Shown piece by piece: positions 28,767-37,892 of a DNA stretch of 64,000 nucleotides. Origin of the DNA: Pseudomaricurvus hydrocarbonicus (GTDB lineage Bacteria > Pseudomonadota > Gammaproteobacteria > Pseudomonadales > Cellvibrionaceae); the NCBI RefSeq assembly GCF_011602365.1, contig NZ_JAAONZ010000003.1, positions 1 through 64,000 on the forward strand, in the 5' to 3' direction. The translations under genes were made by a program, and so were the position numbers. The stretch's first letter is position 1; the number at the start of each line of letters is the position of its first letter. A model generated the notes under the pieces. The model was not told where the DNA came from. It ran no database searches and saw only the letters and a list, made by a program, of their open reading frames with translations.

Positions 28767-29807
28767 ATGGAAAAATTGGTCATCGATGGAGTTGAAATTC
28801 GACCGGGAACGCAGACGCAAATTGAAATGCCGGTGGCAAAACTGTATACCGACACCGACATTTCCATGCCGATTCACGTTGTACGGGCGAAAAAGACAGG
28901 GCCGACAGTGTTTGTTTCCGCAGCGGTACATGGGGACGAATTGAACGGTGTTGAAATTATTCGTCGATTGATCAAGTTAAAAAGCTTAAAAATTACGGCA
29001 GGGACGTTAATTCTTGTACCGATGGTGAATGTGTATGGGGTGCTGAACCAAAGTCGCTATATGCCGGATCGCCGGGATCTCAATCGTACTTTCCCTGGCT
29101 CCCCCCAGGGTTCGATGGCGGGGCGGGTGGCCGATAAGTTTCTGACCGAGATCGTGAATCACTGTGATTATGGGATTGATCTGCACACAGGTGCGAAACA
29201 TCGCTCTAATCTGCCGCAGATTCGCGCAGATTTGAATGATGAGCTAACGCGTAACCTGGCTGATGTCTTCGGGGTGCCGGTGTTGCTGAATGCTAACCTG
29301 CGTGATGGTTCGTTGCGGCAGTCGGCGTTAGAGTCCGGAGTCCGTATTTTGTTGTATGAGGCCGGTGAGGCGTTGCGCTTTGATGAGTTGTCCATTCGCG
29401 CCGGTGTCAAAGGGGTTATGAATGTACTCTCGCATTTGGGTATGGTGCGCAAGAAAACTTCCGGGCGTCCAAAGAAAGTCTTGAAGCCTTTTGAAGCGAA
29501 TCACAGTGCCTGGTCCAGAGCAAATTGCAGCGGTATTGTGCGCAACATAAAAGAGCTCGGCGATGCGGTACAAAAAAATGATGCTCTGGCTGAAATTGGC
29601 AGTCCGTTCGGAGAGCTTATGGGGACGGTTCGGGCGAGTCGCTCCGGTATTATTATTGGCAAACAAAACATTCCCCTGGTGCAGGAGGGGGATGCGATGT
29701 TTCATATTGCGTACTTTTCAGAAGATGACGATGAAATTGCCGAGCGCATTGAAACCATGCAGGACACCTTGTTGCCGGAATTTGAGGAGACCCCTGCCGA
29801 GGATTGA
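28767..29807 (+). CDS. Succinylglutamate desuccinylase/aspartoacylase-family zinc hydrolase
   Basis: A 346-residue M14-like zinc hydrolase. The metal-binding motif HGDE (H55, E58) is followed by the second zinc His at 140 in DLHTG, substrate-binding PDRRDLNRTFPG, and a likely catalytic Glu in LLYEAGE near residue 202. The C-terminal 100 residues form a beta domain containing a biotinyl/lipoyl-like fold (CSGIVRNIKELGDAVQKN, GTVRASRSGIIIG). Members remove an acyl or amide group from amino acids. Being six bases after rimK suggests a substrate related to glutamate ligation, perhaps removing what RimK adds; that is inference. Confidence 0.85.
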   Translation: MEKLVIDGVEIRPGTQTQIEMPVAKLYTDTDISMPIHVVRAKKTGPTVFVSAAVHGDELNGVEIIRRLIKLKSLKITAGTLILVPMVNVYGVLNQSRYMPDRRDLNRTFPGSPQGSMAGRVADKFLTEIVNHCDYGIDLHTGAKHRSNLPQIRADLNDELTRNLADVFGVPVLLNANLRDGSLRQSALESGVRILLYEAGEALRFDELSIRAGVKGVMNVLSHLGMVRKKTSGRPKKVLKPFEANHSAWSRANCSGIVRNIKELGDAVQKNDALAEIGSPFGELMGTVRASRSGIIIGKQNIPLVQEGDAMFHIAYFSEDDDEIAERIETMQDTLLPEFEETPAED

Positions 29808-29909
29808 ACCGGCCGGGGGTGGCTGCACGGAGGCTGAAACTTGCGTCCGATGACTGTGGCCCGGCGCTGCAGGCATGGGCAAACAACGGGCTGTGCTTGC
29901 CGCCAGCTG

Positions 29910-30884
29910 TTAAAACCATTGCCTGCGTTTGAAGGTGGTGATTAATCCCACGGCAATCGCCAGCATGCTGAACATTAACACGAAATAGCCGTATTTGAAT
30001 TTCAGTTCGGGGATGTACTCAAAGTTCATGCCGTAGATGCCGGCGAGAAAGCTTAACGGTACAAAAATCGCTGTAATCACCGTCAGTACCCGCATGGTGA
30101 TGTTCAGTTTATGCGAGGTAATGGAGATATAACTGTCGATGATGTCGCTGCAAATATCGTAATGCAGTTGCGCCAGACTTTTGAGACGTTCAAAGCGATC
30201 ATCCATGTCAATGATCAGGTGCTCGGCTTGGGTGACTTTTACCGGCAGTGAGCTTAAATGCCGCTCTTTGAGTTGTTGTGACACATTGTAGTGGTAGTTA
30301 AAAACCCGTTTTATTTTAATCAGTCGGGCTTTATATACCGCGAGTTCGGTTAAGGCCTTTTCACCCAATCCCTCCTGAATCTGGTCTTCTTTATTGCTGA
30401 TGTCGGTTTCAAAGTTCAGAACCTCTTCCAGATAAATTCCGGCAGAGGCGTGCATCACCTTGACAGCAACTGCCAGGGGGGAAGACAGGAGGGCGGTCAG
30501 ATTGATGCCGTTGACAACCTTGTCAATGCCCAGGGATTTTTCCGGGTGAAGGGTGATTAAGCAGCGTTCACTGATGAAAAACCCCATCTGTTGATGCTCA
30601 AACACCAGGTCGTCTATGACAGCGCTGATACCCCGGTACAAGATGAAAATCTGTTCGTCAAAAAATTCAATCTTGGGCGGGTGGCGTTTTCTCACCGCGT
30701 CCTGAATCGCCAGCGGGTGGCAATTAAATTCCAGCAGCAGCTCTTTGATTTCGGGGTCATCCAGATTCTGCTTCTGAATGTCGATCCAGATGTTCGCGCC
30801 GGGGGTTTTCTTCCAGGTGTCTATTTGTGATTCATTACCGGTGATGATGTTGCCGGACTCCAGAGTCAGGTAGGTTTTGATCAT
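29910..30884 (-). CDS. corA: CorA-family magnesium/divalent cation transporter
   Basis: A 324-residue protein. The cytoplasmic N-terminal alpha/beta domain and long helices (ISNKEDQIQEGLGEKALTEL onward) are followed by two C-terminal membrane segments. The signature YGMNFEY follows the first segment (residues about 262-282). This GMN motif forms the pore entry of the pentamer. It can carry Mg2+, Co2+ or Ni2+; ZntB-type zinc exporters share the fold, so the exact ion is uncertain. It converges with the rimK-acylase operon and stands alone. Confidence 0.88.
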   Translation of the reverse strand: MIKTYLTLESGNIITGNESQIDTWKKTPGANIWIDIQKQNLDDPEIKELLLEFNCHPLAIQDAVRKRHPPKIEFFDEQIFILYRGISAVIDDLVFEHQQMGFFISERCLITLHPEKSLGIDKVVNGINLTALLSSPLAVAVKVMHASAGIYLEEVLNFETDISNKEDQIQEGLGEKALTELAVYKARLIKIKRVFNYHYNVSQQLKERHLSSLPVKVTQAEHLIIDMDDRFERLKSLAQLHYDICSDIIDSYISITSHKLNITMRVLTVITAIFVPLSFLAGIYGMNFEYIPELKFKYGYFVLMFSMLAIAVGLITTFKRRQWF

Positions 30885-31236
30885 GTTGGTGGTGTCCGTT
30901 GTTGTGTTTGCCGTTTACGGGATGCTTTTGTTGTGCACACGATTGTTGTTCACGCGATGCTTTCGCTGTTTGAATCGGGCCCGAGGACTGCTGACCCAAA
31001 GCCTCTTGTGTTTTTGAGTTGTCTGTTACAGGCGTGTCCCGCGGCCAGCTGCAGGCGGTTTGTGAGGGCGGCGTCACTGTTGAGTATAGCCGATTCAATT
31101 CTTCGATTAGAAGGTGTTATTAGGCGCTGCCGGCCATTCCTGGACGCGGATGGTTGGTGTTCGGGGGGAATGTGGATAGAATTGCCCGGCGGGAAACCGT
31201 GAGTGAGTGTTAACCTGTTCGGAGAGGTCCGCAAGT
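30885..31236 (+). other. Gene-free region between corA and the radical SAM gene
   Basis: About 350 bases with no convincing gene. It must contain the divergent promoters of corA (minus) and the radical SAM gene (plus), but no consensus promoter was found by eye. An imperfect direct repeat of ATGCTTT-G-TGT occurs near 30920 and 30958. The last bases hold GGAGAGG, the ribosome binding site of the next gene. Confidence 0.4.
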
Positions 31237-32121
31237 ATGTACCCGATTGATTATATTGACCCCGTATTTCGCCCCCCCAGTGAAGCCCGGTCGTTGATTT
31301 TGCAGGTGACCAATGGCTGCTCCTGGAATCAATGCACTTTTTGTGAGATGTACACCGCGCCACAAAAACGCTTTCAGCCCCAGCCCATGGAGGCCCTCGA
31401 GCAGCAGTTGCAAAGTCTGGCCTCGGCCGGCTACCCGGTCAGGCGCGTGTTCCTGGCCGACGGTGACGCCATGGCGCTGTCGGTGCGGCGTTTGAAAGAG
31501 ATTCTGACATTGATCCGTCACTACTACCCCGATGTCCAGCGGATATCCTCCTATTGTCTGCCTCGTAATCTCAAGAAAAAAAGTGTGCAAGAGCTGGCTG
31601 AGCTGAAAGAGCTGGGGCTTAGTCTGATGTACGTTGGCTGTGAAAGCGGCGATAACGACGTGTTGACGCTGGTTGAAAAAGGGGAAAGCTTTGACTCTTC
31701 GCTGGAGGCCTTGAGTAAAATCAAATCGGCCGGGATGAAAAGCTCCGTCATGATCCTCAACGGCCTGGGCGGTGAGGCTTTATCACACCAGCATGCGGCA
31801 AACTCGGCCCGTTTGATGAACGCAGCCCAGCCAGATTATCTGTCGACGCTGGTGGTGTCTTTTCCCATGGGGGATGACCGCTATCAGGAAAATTTCAAAG
31901 ACAGCTTTGTTCCTCTCACCCAGCAGGGCCTGTTTTCCGAAATGAAAACCCTGTTGCAGACACTGGAATTGCAGCAAACGATTTTTCGCAGCGATCACGC
32001 CTCTAATTACCTGGTGCTTAAAGGCGTCTTGGGCAAGGACAAGGCGGCGATGCTGGAGCAGGTCGATCTGGCTCTCAATGGCAGAATTGCCCTGAGGCAG
32101 GAGTGGCAGAGAGGACTCTAG
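31237..32121 (+). CDS. Radical SAM protein (CX4CX2C type)
   Basis: A 294-residue radical SAM protein. The cluster-binding cysteines are C28, C33 and C36 in NGCSWNQCTFCEMY, a CX4CX2C spacing that occurs in a poorly described branch of the superfamily (members often read CSHNKCTFCGMY) and differs from the usual CX3CX2C. Other features are an Elp3-like core with FLADGDAMAL, SSYCLPRNL and MYVGCESGDNDVL, typical of the SAM-binding sheet. ATG 31237 has GGAGAGG nine bases upstream. The reaction is unknown, and no partner gene is adjacent; the next gene is convergent. Confidence 0.85.
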   Translation: MYPIDYIDPVFRPPSEARSLILQVTNGCSWNQCTFCEMYTAPQKRFQPQPMEALEQQLQSLASAGYPVRRVFLADGDAMALSVRRLKEILTLIRHYYPDVQRISSYCLPRNLKKKSVQELAELKELGLSLMYVGCESGDNDVLTLVEKGESFDSSLEALSKIKSAGMKSSVMILNGLGGEALSHQHAANSARLMNAAQPDYLSTLVVSFPMGDDRYQENFKDSFVPLTQQGLFSEMKTLLQTLELQQTIFRSDHASNYLVLKGVLGKDKAAMLEQVDLALNGRIALRQEWQRGL

Positions 32122-32240
32122 TCGCCGGTGTTGCCGGTAGAGCCGTTTGGGGCGACGCCCAGTGTATGGCGCCGTGCGCCCGCGGCCGGATACCCCTCAG
32201 TCAGGGTTCTTTTGAAGGGCATACCTTTTAGAGCTTCTCT

Positions 32241-32280
32241 GCCCTAAGAGCTTATTGGGTAACAGAAGAGCTCTTAGGGC
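32241..32280 (+). repeat. 12-bp perfect inverted repeat between convergent genes
   Basis: GCCCTAAGAGCT (32241-32252) and AGCTCTTAGGGC (32269-32280) form a perfect 12-bp stem with a 16-base loop. It lies between the stop codons of the radical SAM gene and the gamma carbonic anhydrase gene. No T run follows on either strand, so it is not a standard intrinsic terminator. Confidence 0.75.
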
Positions 32281-32299
32281 TGGTTGCAGGCTTTCCCGA

Positions 32300-32830
32300 C
32301 TATTCCTCCCGGATGACCATCTCCTGCTTAAAGTGGCGGCCGTTGGTGGCGTAGTGCTCGGCCCCCAGCTTCAGAAAGCCTTTCTCGGCTTCGCTCAGAG
32401 CGCGTTTCACTTTGGCCGGTGAGCCAATGACCAGAGACCCATCGGGGATTTCCATGCCCTCCGGTACCAGTGTGTTGGCGCCGATCAGGCAATGCTTGCC
32501 GATTTTGGCGCCGTTTAAAACGACCGCATTGATGCCAATCAGGGAGCTCTCCCCAACCCGGCAGCCATGGACCGTGGCGTTGTGACCGATGGTGACATCG
32601 CGCTCAATGATTAAGGGCTGGCCTGGATCGGCGTGCAAGACGGCGCCGTCCTGCACGTTGCTGCCTTCTCCGATGACGATGTCTTCACAGTCGCCGCGTA
32701 TCACAGCGCTGAACCAGACGCTGGCGCCTTTGTGCAGGGTTACAGAGCCCACTACCATGGCGTTGGGGGCGACATAGCTGTCAGGGTCGTTATTGACTTT
32801 ACGGTCTTTTAAATCGGCTATCACGTTCAA
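32300..32830 (-). CDS. Gamma-class carbonic anhydrase-like protein
   Basis: A 176-residue left-handed beta-helix (hexapeptide repeat) protein. The three zinc-ligand histidines of gamma carbonic anhydrases are at H66 (AVLHADPG), H83 and H88 (IGHNATVHG). Length and sequence match the YrdA/PaaY group. Some members hydrate CO2, others bind zinc without clear activity, so enzyme activity is not certain. It stands alone, in the minus direction, with a possible ribosome site just before ATG 32830. Confidence 0.88.
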   Translation of the reverse strand: MNVIADLKDRKVNNDPDSYVAPNAMVVGSVTLHKGASVWFSAVIRGDCEDIVIGEGSNVQDGAVLHADPGQPLIIERDVTIGHNATVHGCRVGESSLIGINAVVLNGAKIGKHCLIGANTLVPEGMEIPDGSLVIGSPAKVKRALSEAEKGFLKLGAEHYATNGRHFKQEMVIREE

Positions 32831-33043
32831 ATCCTGTGTTGTTTAACGTCTCCGGGGTAGCTTAACGGATCGCGCTCCGCGATGCAGGCTGAATTACGCT
32901 GCCGGGGACGATGCGAAATCGTGGTGCTCGATAGGGGGGGCAGACCGGAGGGCGCGCGGGAGGGGGCGCGTACAAGCCACCCCGCTGCTTAACGGTGCCG
33001 TTTTAAAGGGGCGTTATTGGAGCATGCGCCCCGTTGGTGCCGG

Positions 33044-33418
33044 TTATGCAGAGCCTGCCGGGTTGATCCAGTCAAAGGCTTCTTGCTGGTGGCCACTGTC
33101 AAAGTGGCGAATGTCGGCGTCCACAAAGTGGCTGGCAATGGCGGGCATGACCTTGAGTCGGCTGTCGTCTGAAACCACGGCTACCTTGCGGATGTGTTTA
33201 TGGTGCTCCCGAACAAATTTGACGTGTGACACCAGGGCTGAAAAGTCCTCCCAGCCTTCGAAATCGTCGGTTGTGATAATCAGGCCTTTGAGAGCCTCGT
33301 GAGAGGCCAGGTAGCGGTCTGCAACTTCACTGAGCTGGGCAAAGTCACGCACCTGCAGGGGCGCGCTGGGGGAGACTCGCAGTATGCCTTCCTGATTCAA
33401 GAGTTCAAAATTTAACAT
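33044..33418 (-). CDS. SpoIIAA-like (STAS-fold) protein
   Basis: A 124-residue cytoplasmic protein of the SpoIIAA-like family (alpha/beta fold related to STAS domains). The family pattern of a strand FELLNQEGILRVSP, the segment GLIITTDDFEGWEDFSALVSHVKFVREHH and KVAVVSDD is visible. In this family, members may bind lipids or act in signalling; they are not sporulation proteins. Divergent from the CBS gene across about 140 bases, so they may share a promoter region. Confidence 0.75.
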   Translation of the reverse strand: MLNFELLNQEGILRVSPSAPLQVRDFAQLSEVADRYLASHEALKGLIITTDDFEGWEDFSALVSHVKFVREHHKHIRKVAVVSDDSRLKVMPAIASHFVDADIRHFDSGHQQEAFDWINPAGSA

Positions 33419-33556
33419 GGCGCGATATCAACCTGTGCTGATGGTAGGGTTATTGCTTAAGCGTAGTTCAGGGGGAGCCACTATGCTTAATGTGGCAGTG
33501 GTGTTTGTGCGAAACCCCTGTTGTGTTCAACAGACGTCACACGTAGAGGAACTAGC

Positions 33557-34021
33557 ATGATGGATTCAATTAAGGTTTCAGATTGTATGAGCCACCAGTT
33601 TGTCTCGTTTTCACCGTCGACACACGTGGTCGAAGCCGCAATCGAGCTGGTGAAAAATGAGCTGCTGGGGGGGCCGGTCATCAATGATGCCGGGCATTTG
33701 GTCGGCTGGATCTCTGAGCAAGACTGTATTGGGGCGGTAAGTCAGGTGGCTTATTACTCAGAGCGGGTGGCGATGGTTGAAGATGTGATGAGCCGTGACG
33801 TGACCTCGGTGGACGGTGATCGCAATGCCATGGACCTGGCCGAAGACATGAAAAAGCACCGGCGCAAAGTGTATCCGGTGGTGGACTCATCAAATAAAGT
33901 ATTAGGGGTTATTTCCCGGCGGCATATTTTACGGGCGATGTGCACCCTGATTATGGATTCGGAGAAGGGCGCCTTCAGTCGCGGTGGTCATAACCCCCCT
34001 CACCACCCCTGGCCCCATTAA
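33557..34021 (+). CDS. CBS-domain pair protein
   Basis: A 154-residue protein made of two CBS domains (about residues 5-58 and 75-128), with VSDCMSHQFVSFSPSTHVVEAA and VEDVMSRDVTSVDGDRNAMDLA. CBS pairs bind adenine nucleotides and act as energy sensors. No catalytic domain is attached. The tail is rich in His and Pro (GGHNPPHHPWPH), a possible metal-binding end. ATG 33557 has GAGGA six bases upstream. The partner protein is unknown. Confidence 0.85.
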   Translation: MMDSIKVSDCMSHQFVSFSPSTHVVEAAIELVKNELLGGPVINDAGHLVGWISEQDCIGAVSQVAYYSERVAMVEDVMSRDVTSVDGDRNAMDLAEDMKKHRRKVYPVVDSSNKVLGVISRRHILRAMCTLIMDSEKGAFSRGGHNPPHHPWPH

Positions 34022-34078
34022 TGGCTTGGGCCGTGGCACCTATCTTGAGACTGTATTAACCGGTCCGCATTAGCCGGC

Positions 34079-34837
34079 TTACTGAATCAGCCGACCGCCA
34101 TCGACGGCGATGATCTGCCCGCTGAGGTAGTCGTTTTGCAGCAGGAACAGAGCGCTGCGGGCAATGTGGTCGGGGTCCCCCAGCCGCTTCAGCGGCACGC
34201 GATTCAGCAGGGCTTGTTTGCTGTCAGGGTCCATTTCTGAGGCGGGGTCATCCGGCCAGAGAATGGCTCCCGGAGCAATGCCATTCACTCGCACTTCAGG
34301 GGCCAATTCCAGCGCCAGTGACTGGGTCAGCATGAGGTTGGCGGCTTTTGCCATGCAGTACAGTGTGTGTGCTTTGAGCGGTTTGCTGGCGTGAATATCC
34401 GCTATGTTAATGATCACGCCGTGACGCCGGGCCAGCTCCGGGGCCAGCGCCTGACTCAGAAAAAACGGGGCTTTGGCGTTGCTGTTCATCAGTTCGTCCC
34501 ACTGCGTTGGGGTGGCCGTGCCGATGGGGGTGGGGTAGAACGCTGACGCGTTATTGATCAGCGCATCCAGTTGGCCAAAAGCGGCCAAAGCTTGCTCTGC
34601 CAAGGGGACTATGGCGTCATCCCGCCCCAGGTCGGCTTGCAGCAGAGCGGCGGATTCAGGACGCTGCTGATTCAGGTGGTTCACCAGTGCCTGGGCTTCG
34701 GCGATGGAGTGGCGACAGTGGATCAGGGTGCGGTAGCGGTGTTGATGCAGCAGTGTGGCAATGCTGGCGCCAATACGCTTCGCGCCGCCGGTAATCAGCG
34801 CTACAGGGCCGTCAGTCGGGGAGCTTGAGTGAGTCAC
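34079..34837 (-). CDS. Pteridine reductase (short-chain dehydrogenase)
   Basis: A 252-residue SDR enzyme. The nucleotide motif TGGAKRIG, with Arg after the glycine-rich turn, is typical of NADPH-dependent pteridine reductases (PTR1, FolM). The NAS motif reads NNASAFYPTP, and the catalytic Tyr and Lys sit in YCMAKAA. The segment PGAILWP is also family-like. It reduces dihydro- or dihydromonapterin-type pterins in relatives. Located next to cca on the same strand with a 73-base gap; co-transcription is possible. Confidence 0.85.
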   Translation of the reverse strand: MTHSSSPTDGPVALITGGAKRIGASIATLLHQHRYRTLIHCRHSIAEAQALVNHLNQQRPESAALLQADLGRDDAIVPLAEQALAAFGQLDALINNASAFYPTPIGTATPTQWDELMNSNAKAPFFLSQALAPELARRHGVIINIADIHASKPLKAHTLYCMAKAANLMLTQSLALELAPEVRVNGIAPGAILWPDDPASEMDPDSKQALLNRVPLKRLGDPDHIARSALFLLQNDYLSGQIIAVDGGRLIQ

Positions 34838-34910
34838 GAATCTGTTCTCAGGTTAATGGGTATCGGGTGCAGGAGCTCAGGCTGGAAGGCTCGTGGGGTG
34901 ATCTGTGGCC

Positions 34911-36167
34911 TCACGTACGGTTCGCTTCCTGATATTCTGTTTTGAACGTTTGCAAGGCCTGTTGCCTTTTGTGGTCAATGGCTGCGCCGATGGCTTTGCC
35001 ACTGACGCCTTCACTGATGACGTCTTTCGCCTGTATGCCGGTGCACACGGCGATAGCCTGGCGCACATAATCGGCCTGTGGGTAGGGTTGCCGGGAGAGG
35101 CCCTCACGACCCCGGGCATCCGCTTCGCAGCAGACCAGAAAGTCCTCGGCCTGCTGCGGGCGCCGGAAGGTGTCCAGGCGCTGTATCAGACTTAACAGGG
35201 TCTTTGCTTTGAGCTCAAAGACACGATGGCAATTGGTGTGGTCTCTGGCGACGATTACAGACAGTTCCCGGTGCCTTTTGGGCACTGCCAGTCGCTCACA
35301 CAGGGTGTTTATGAGGCTCAGGCTGCGCTGCTCGTGGGCAATATGGCGCGGTAATTCTGCCGCTGGTGTTGTGGCTTTGCCCAAATCGTGAATGAGCGTG
35401 GCGAGTAAAATGGCGCTGTCGTCCGTGAGTTTGCGGGCTTCAGCGAGCGCCAGCAGGCTGTGCTTGCCACAATCGATTTCCGGGTGGTGCCGCGCCGGTT
35501 GCGGTACCCCAAACAGGGCGTCCAGTTCCGGCATAATGACCTTGAGTGCGCCACATTGACGCAAGACTTCAATAAAAACGGTCGGCGACTGTTCCCCCAG
35601 GGCGCGCTCCAATTCTTTCCAGACCCTTTCTGGCACCAGGTGGGCCACTTCGCCAGCCTCGACCATTGCCGTCATCAATTGCAGGGTTTCGGGGGCCACT
35701 TTGAAGCCCAGATGGTGGTAGCGGGCGGCAAAGCGGGCGACTCGCAGGATGCGCACGGGGTCCTCGCTGAAGGCCGGGCTGACATGGCGCAACAGCCGGG
35801 CTTTGATGTCGTCCACCCCGTGATAGGGGTCGTACAGCTTGCCCGTTTCGTCTTCGGCAATGGCGTTGATGGTGAGGTCCCGGCGGCCCAGATCCTCCTC
35901 CAGGGTGATGTCGGGGGAGGTGTGGAAGGCAAAACCGCTGTAGCCCGGTGCGGTTTTGCGCTCGGTGCGAGCCAGAGCGTACTCTTCGCCGCTGTCGGGG
36001 TGCAGGAACACCGGAAAGTCTTTGCCCACCGGGCGAAACCCTGCTGCCTGCATGGCTTCAGGCGTCGAGCCGACCACCACCCAGTCGCGCTCGTGAAACG
36101 GGTAGCCCATGTATTTATCGCGCACGGCTCCGCCCACGAGGTATGTCTGTTTCATAGTGTTTGCCAT
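34911..36167 (-). CDS. cca: CCA-adding tRNA nucleotidyltransferase
   Basis: Adds or repairs the 3' CCA of tRNAs. The 418-residue class II enzyme begins with the nucleotidyltransferase signature YLVGGAVRDKYMG followed by HERDWVVVGS, then RRDLTINAIA, the RRR-type RxxRFAARY segment and PERVWKELERAL. The C-terminal HD phosphohydrolase domain is visible in CGKHSLLAL and LIHDLGKAT. Length agrees with E. coli Cca (412). ATG 36167 or ATG 36155 (MKQTYLVGG) may be the start; the second is nearer to the family. Since the tRNAs seen here already encode CCA, the role would be mainly repair. Confidence 0.94.
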   Translation of the reverse strand: MANTMKQTYLVGGAVRDKYMGYPFHERDWVVVGSTPEAMQAAGFRPVGKDFPVFLHPDSGEEYALARTERKTAPGYSGFAFHTSPDITLEEDLGRRDLTINAIAEDETGKLYDPYHGVDDIKARLLRHVSPAFSEDPVRILRVARFAARYHHLGFKVAPETLQLMTAMVEAGEVAHLVPERVWKELERALGEQSPTVFIEVLRQCGALKVIMPELDALFGVPQPARHHPEIDCGKHSLLALAEARKLTDDSAILLATLIHDLGKATTPAAELPRHIAHEQRSLSLINTLCERLAVPKRHRELSVIVARDHTNCHRVFELKAKTLLSLIQRLDTFRRPQQAEDFLVCCEADARGREGLSRQPYPQADYVRQAIAVCTGIQAKDVISEGVSGKAIGAAIDHKRQQALQTFKTEYQEANRT

Positions 36168-36327
36168 TGGTTAACCTGGCCGTCAGCGGCCTGTGTTCTT
36201 GGGCTCATTATACACGGGGAATTTTCTTCTACAGACCGCCTGTTTTTCACGACTGACTGGTGATGCGGCGAAGGCCGTCCGCAGATTGAGGTATTGGGAT
36301 GATTTGCCGGGCTGCGGCAGGCGTGTC

Positions 36328-37650
36328 TCAATGCTGTGAAATGGGCAAGGTCACCACAAAGTGACTGCCTCTCCCCGGTTCGCTGTGGACCTCAATTCGG
36401 CCGTGGTGGGCTTCAATAAATCCGTATGAGACGGATAGCCCGAGGCCGGTTCCCTGACCGACCTCTTTGGTGGTGAAGAAGGGATCAAAAATCTTGCTGA
36501 GGACGTCGTCGTCCATGCCGGTGCCGGTATCGCGAATGCTGATCTCAATGGCATCTTCGGCGGGTTGTAAGTTCCTGGTTTGAATGAACACGTCACCGTG
36601 CCGGTCGACGGGAATGGCCTGGGCGGCATTGACCAGCAGGTTGGTCATCACCTGATAGATTTGTGTGGTGACCCCGTCGATCGACGGCAGGGCCGCTTCG
36701 AGGTCGAGGTGAATTTCGGCTTTGTACTTGATTTCGTTTTTGATCATGTTGAGCACACTGCGGATGCAGCTTTCCAGTGATACTTTCTCCCACTGGCGGT
36801 TCTGGGGGTGATGGGCAAAGACTTTCAGGTCGGCAATGATTTGTTTGACCTGACGGGCACCGCTGAGCGAGTCGGTGATGAGTTGTTGCACATCCTCCTT
36901 GAGGAACGGCACATTGATGCTGTCTTGCAGGTTTTGCAGCTGTTTGCGGGCAGAGGCGTCAGAAATGTAGGGCTCGGCCTGTTGATATTGGCCAATCAGT
37001 TTTACCACGTCTTGCATGTAGTCCTGCAGTGAATCCAGATTCGAGAGGATGTAACCAATGGGGTTATTGATCTCGTGAGCGATGCCGGCGGAGAGCTGCC
37101 CCAGGGAAACCATTTTTTCAGCCTGAATCAACTGGTTTTGCGCTTTTTGCAGGGCCTGGTTGGTGGCTTCCAGTTCGCTCGTGCGCTGTTGCACCCGCGC
37201 CTCAAGGTCTTGCTCGCGGCTGCGCAGGGCCAGATGGGTTTTTACCCGGGCCAGTAATTCGTCCCGGTTAAACGGGGTGGTGACATAGTCGGCGGCGCCG
37301 AGCTGGAGGGCGCGGCTGATAGTGTCCGGGTTATTGTCGGCCGATACCACGATGAATGCCGGTGTGTGACGACCGCTGTCGGATTTGGGGGTGGCAGTGG
37401 CGCGGACCGTTTGCAGAACCTCAAACCCGTTTTTGGCCGGCATGTTGAGGTCGAGGAGGACGAGATCAAATGGCGTTTGATTCAGCGCATCCAGGCACTG
37501 TTGGCCGTCGTCGACGGTGTGAAGGCGGTCATAGGCGCTCTGTAAAATGAAGCTCATGACCTTCCGGTTCACTGAACTGTCATCAACAATCAGTATGGAA
37601 GGGCTGTATGAGGCGTCGTCGTCCACCGGTGGCATCATCCGTTCATCCAT
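36328..37650 (-). CDS. Receiver-histidine kinase hybrid (cytoplasmic)
   Basis: A 440-residue protein without membrane segments. The N-terminal receiver domain (about 18-140) has the acidic pair D23-D24, phosphoacceptor D67 in LLDLNMP and the Lys-switch Thr/Pro (TTPFNRDEL). A coiled coil (about 150-180) follows. The HisKA domain has H192 in HEINNPIGYI, and the ATPase domain has N, G1 and G2 boxes (NLLVNAAQA, DTGTGMD, GTGLGLSVSYG). It probably receives phosphate from another protein and passes it on. It is divergent from the HTH-receiver gene at 38252 and lies downstream of the RNA described at 37862-38094. Confidence 0.88.
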   Translation of the reverse strand: MDERMMPPVDDDASYSPSILIVDDSSVNRKVMSFILQSAYDRLHTVDDGQQCLDALNQTPFDLVLLDLNMPAKNGFEVLQTVRATATPKSDSGRHTPAFIVVSADNNPDTISRALQLGAADYVTTPFNRDELLARVKTHLALRSREQDLEARVQQRTSELEATNQALQKAQNQLIQAEKMVSLGQLSAGIAHEINNPIGYILSNLDSLQDYMQDVVKLIGQYQQAEPYISDASARKQLQNLQDSINVPFLKEDVQQLITDSLSGARQVKQIIADLKVFAHHPQNRQWEKVSLESCIRSVLNMIKNEIKYKAEIHLDLEAALPSIDGVTTQIYQVMTNLLVNAAQAIPVDRHGDVFIQTRNLQPAEDAIEISIRDTGTGMDDDVLSKIFDPFFTTKEVGQGTGLGLSVSYGFIEAHHGRIEVHSEPGRGSHFVVTLPISQH

Positions 37651-37861
37651 CTTACCCGTGCTCCTTTCAGCGTTAGCGTGCTCTTTTCAACCGGCGGGGG
37701 ATCGATGTGGGCCGTCGAGCAAGGTGGCGGTTATGGGGTTGATTCGCAACACTTGGGAGGCTGTCAGCTTATGACGCATTATGGCGCAAAGGTTCAGCCA
37801 GGGAAACTGCCAGCCAGAGACTCGGTCAGCCAAAGAAACGGAAGGGATAAAGGTCGGGGGA

Positions 37862-37892
37862 GAAAAAAACGCCCTCGGTACATCGGAGGGCG
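37862..37892 (-). terminator. Minus-strand terminator of the predicted small RNA
   Basis: On the minus strand CGCCCTC and GAGGGCG pair around CGATGTACC and are followed by seven T. It points toward the kinase gene but lies 212 bases before its start codon, so it ends an upstream transcript. Confidence 0.85.
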
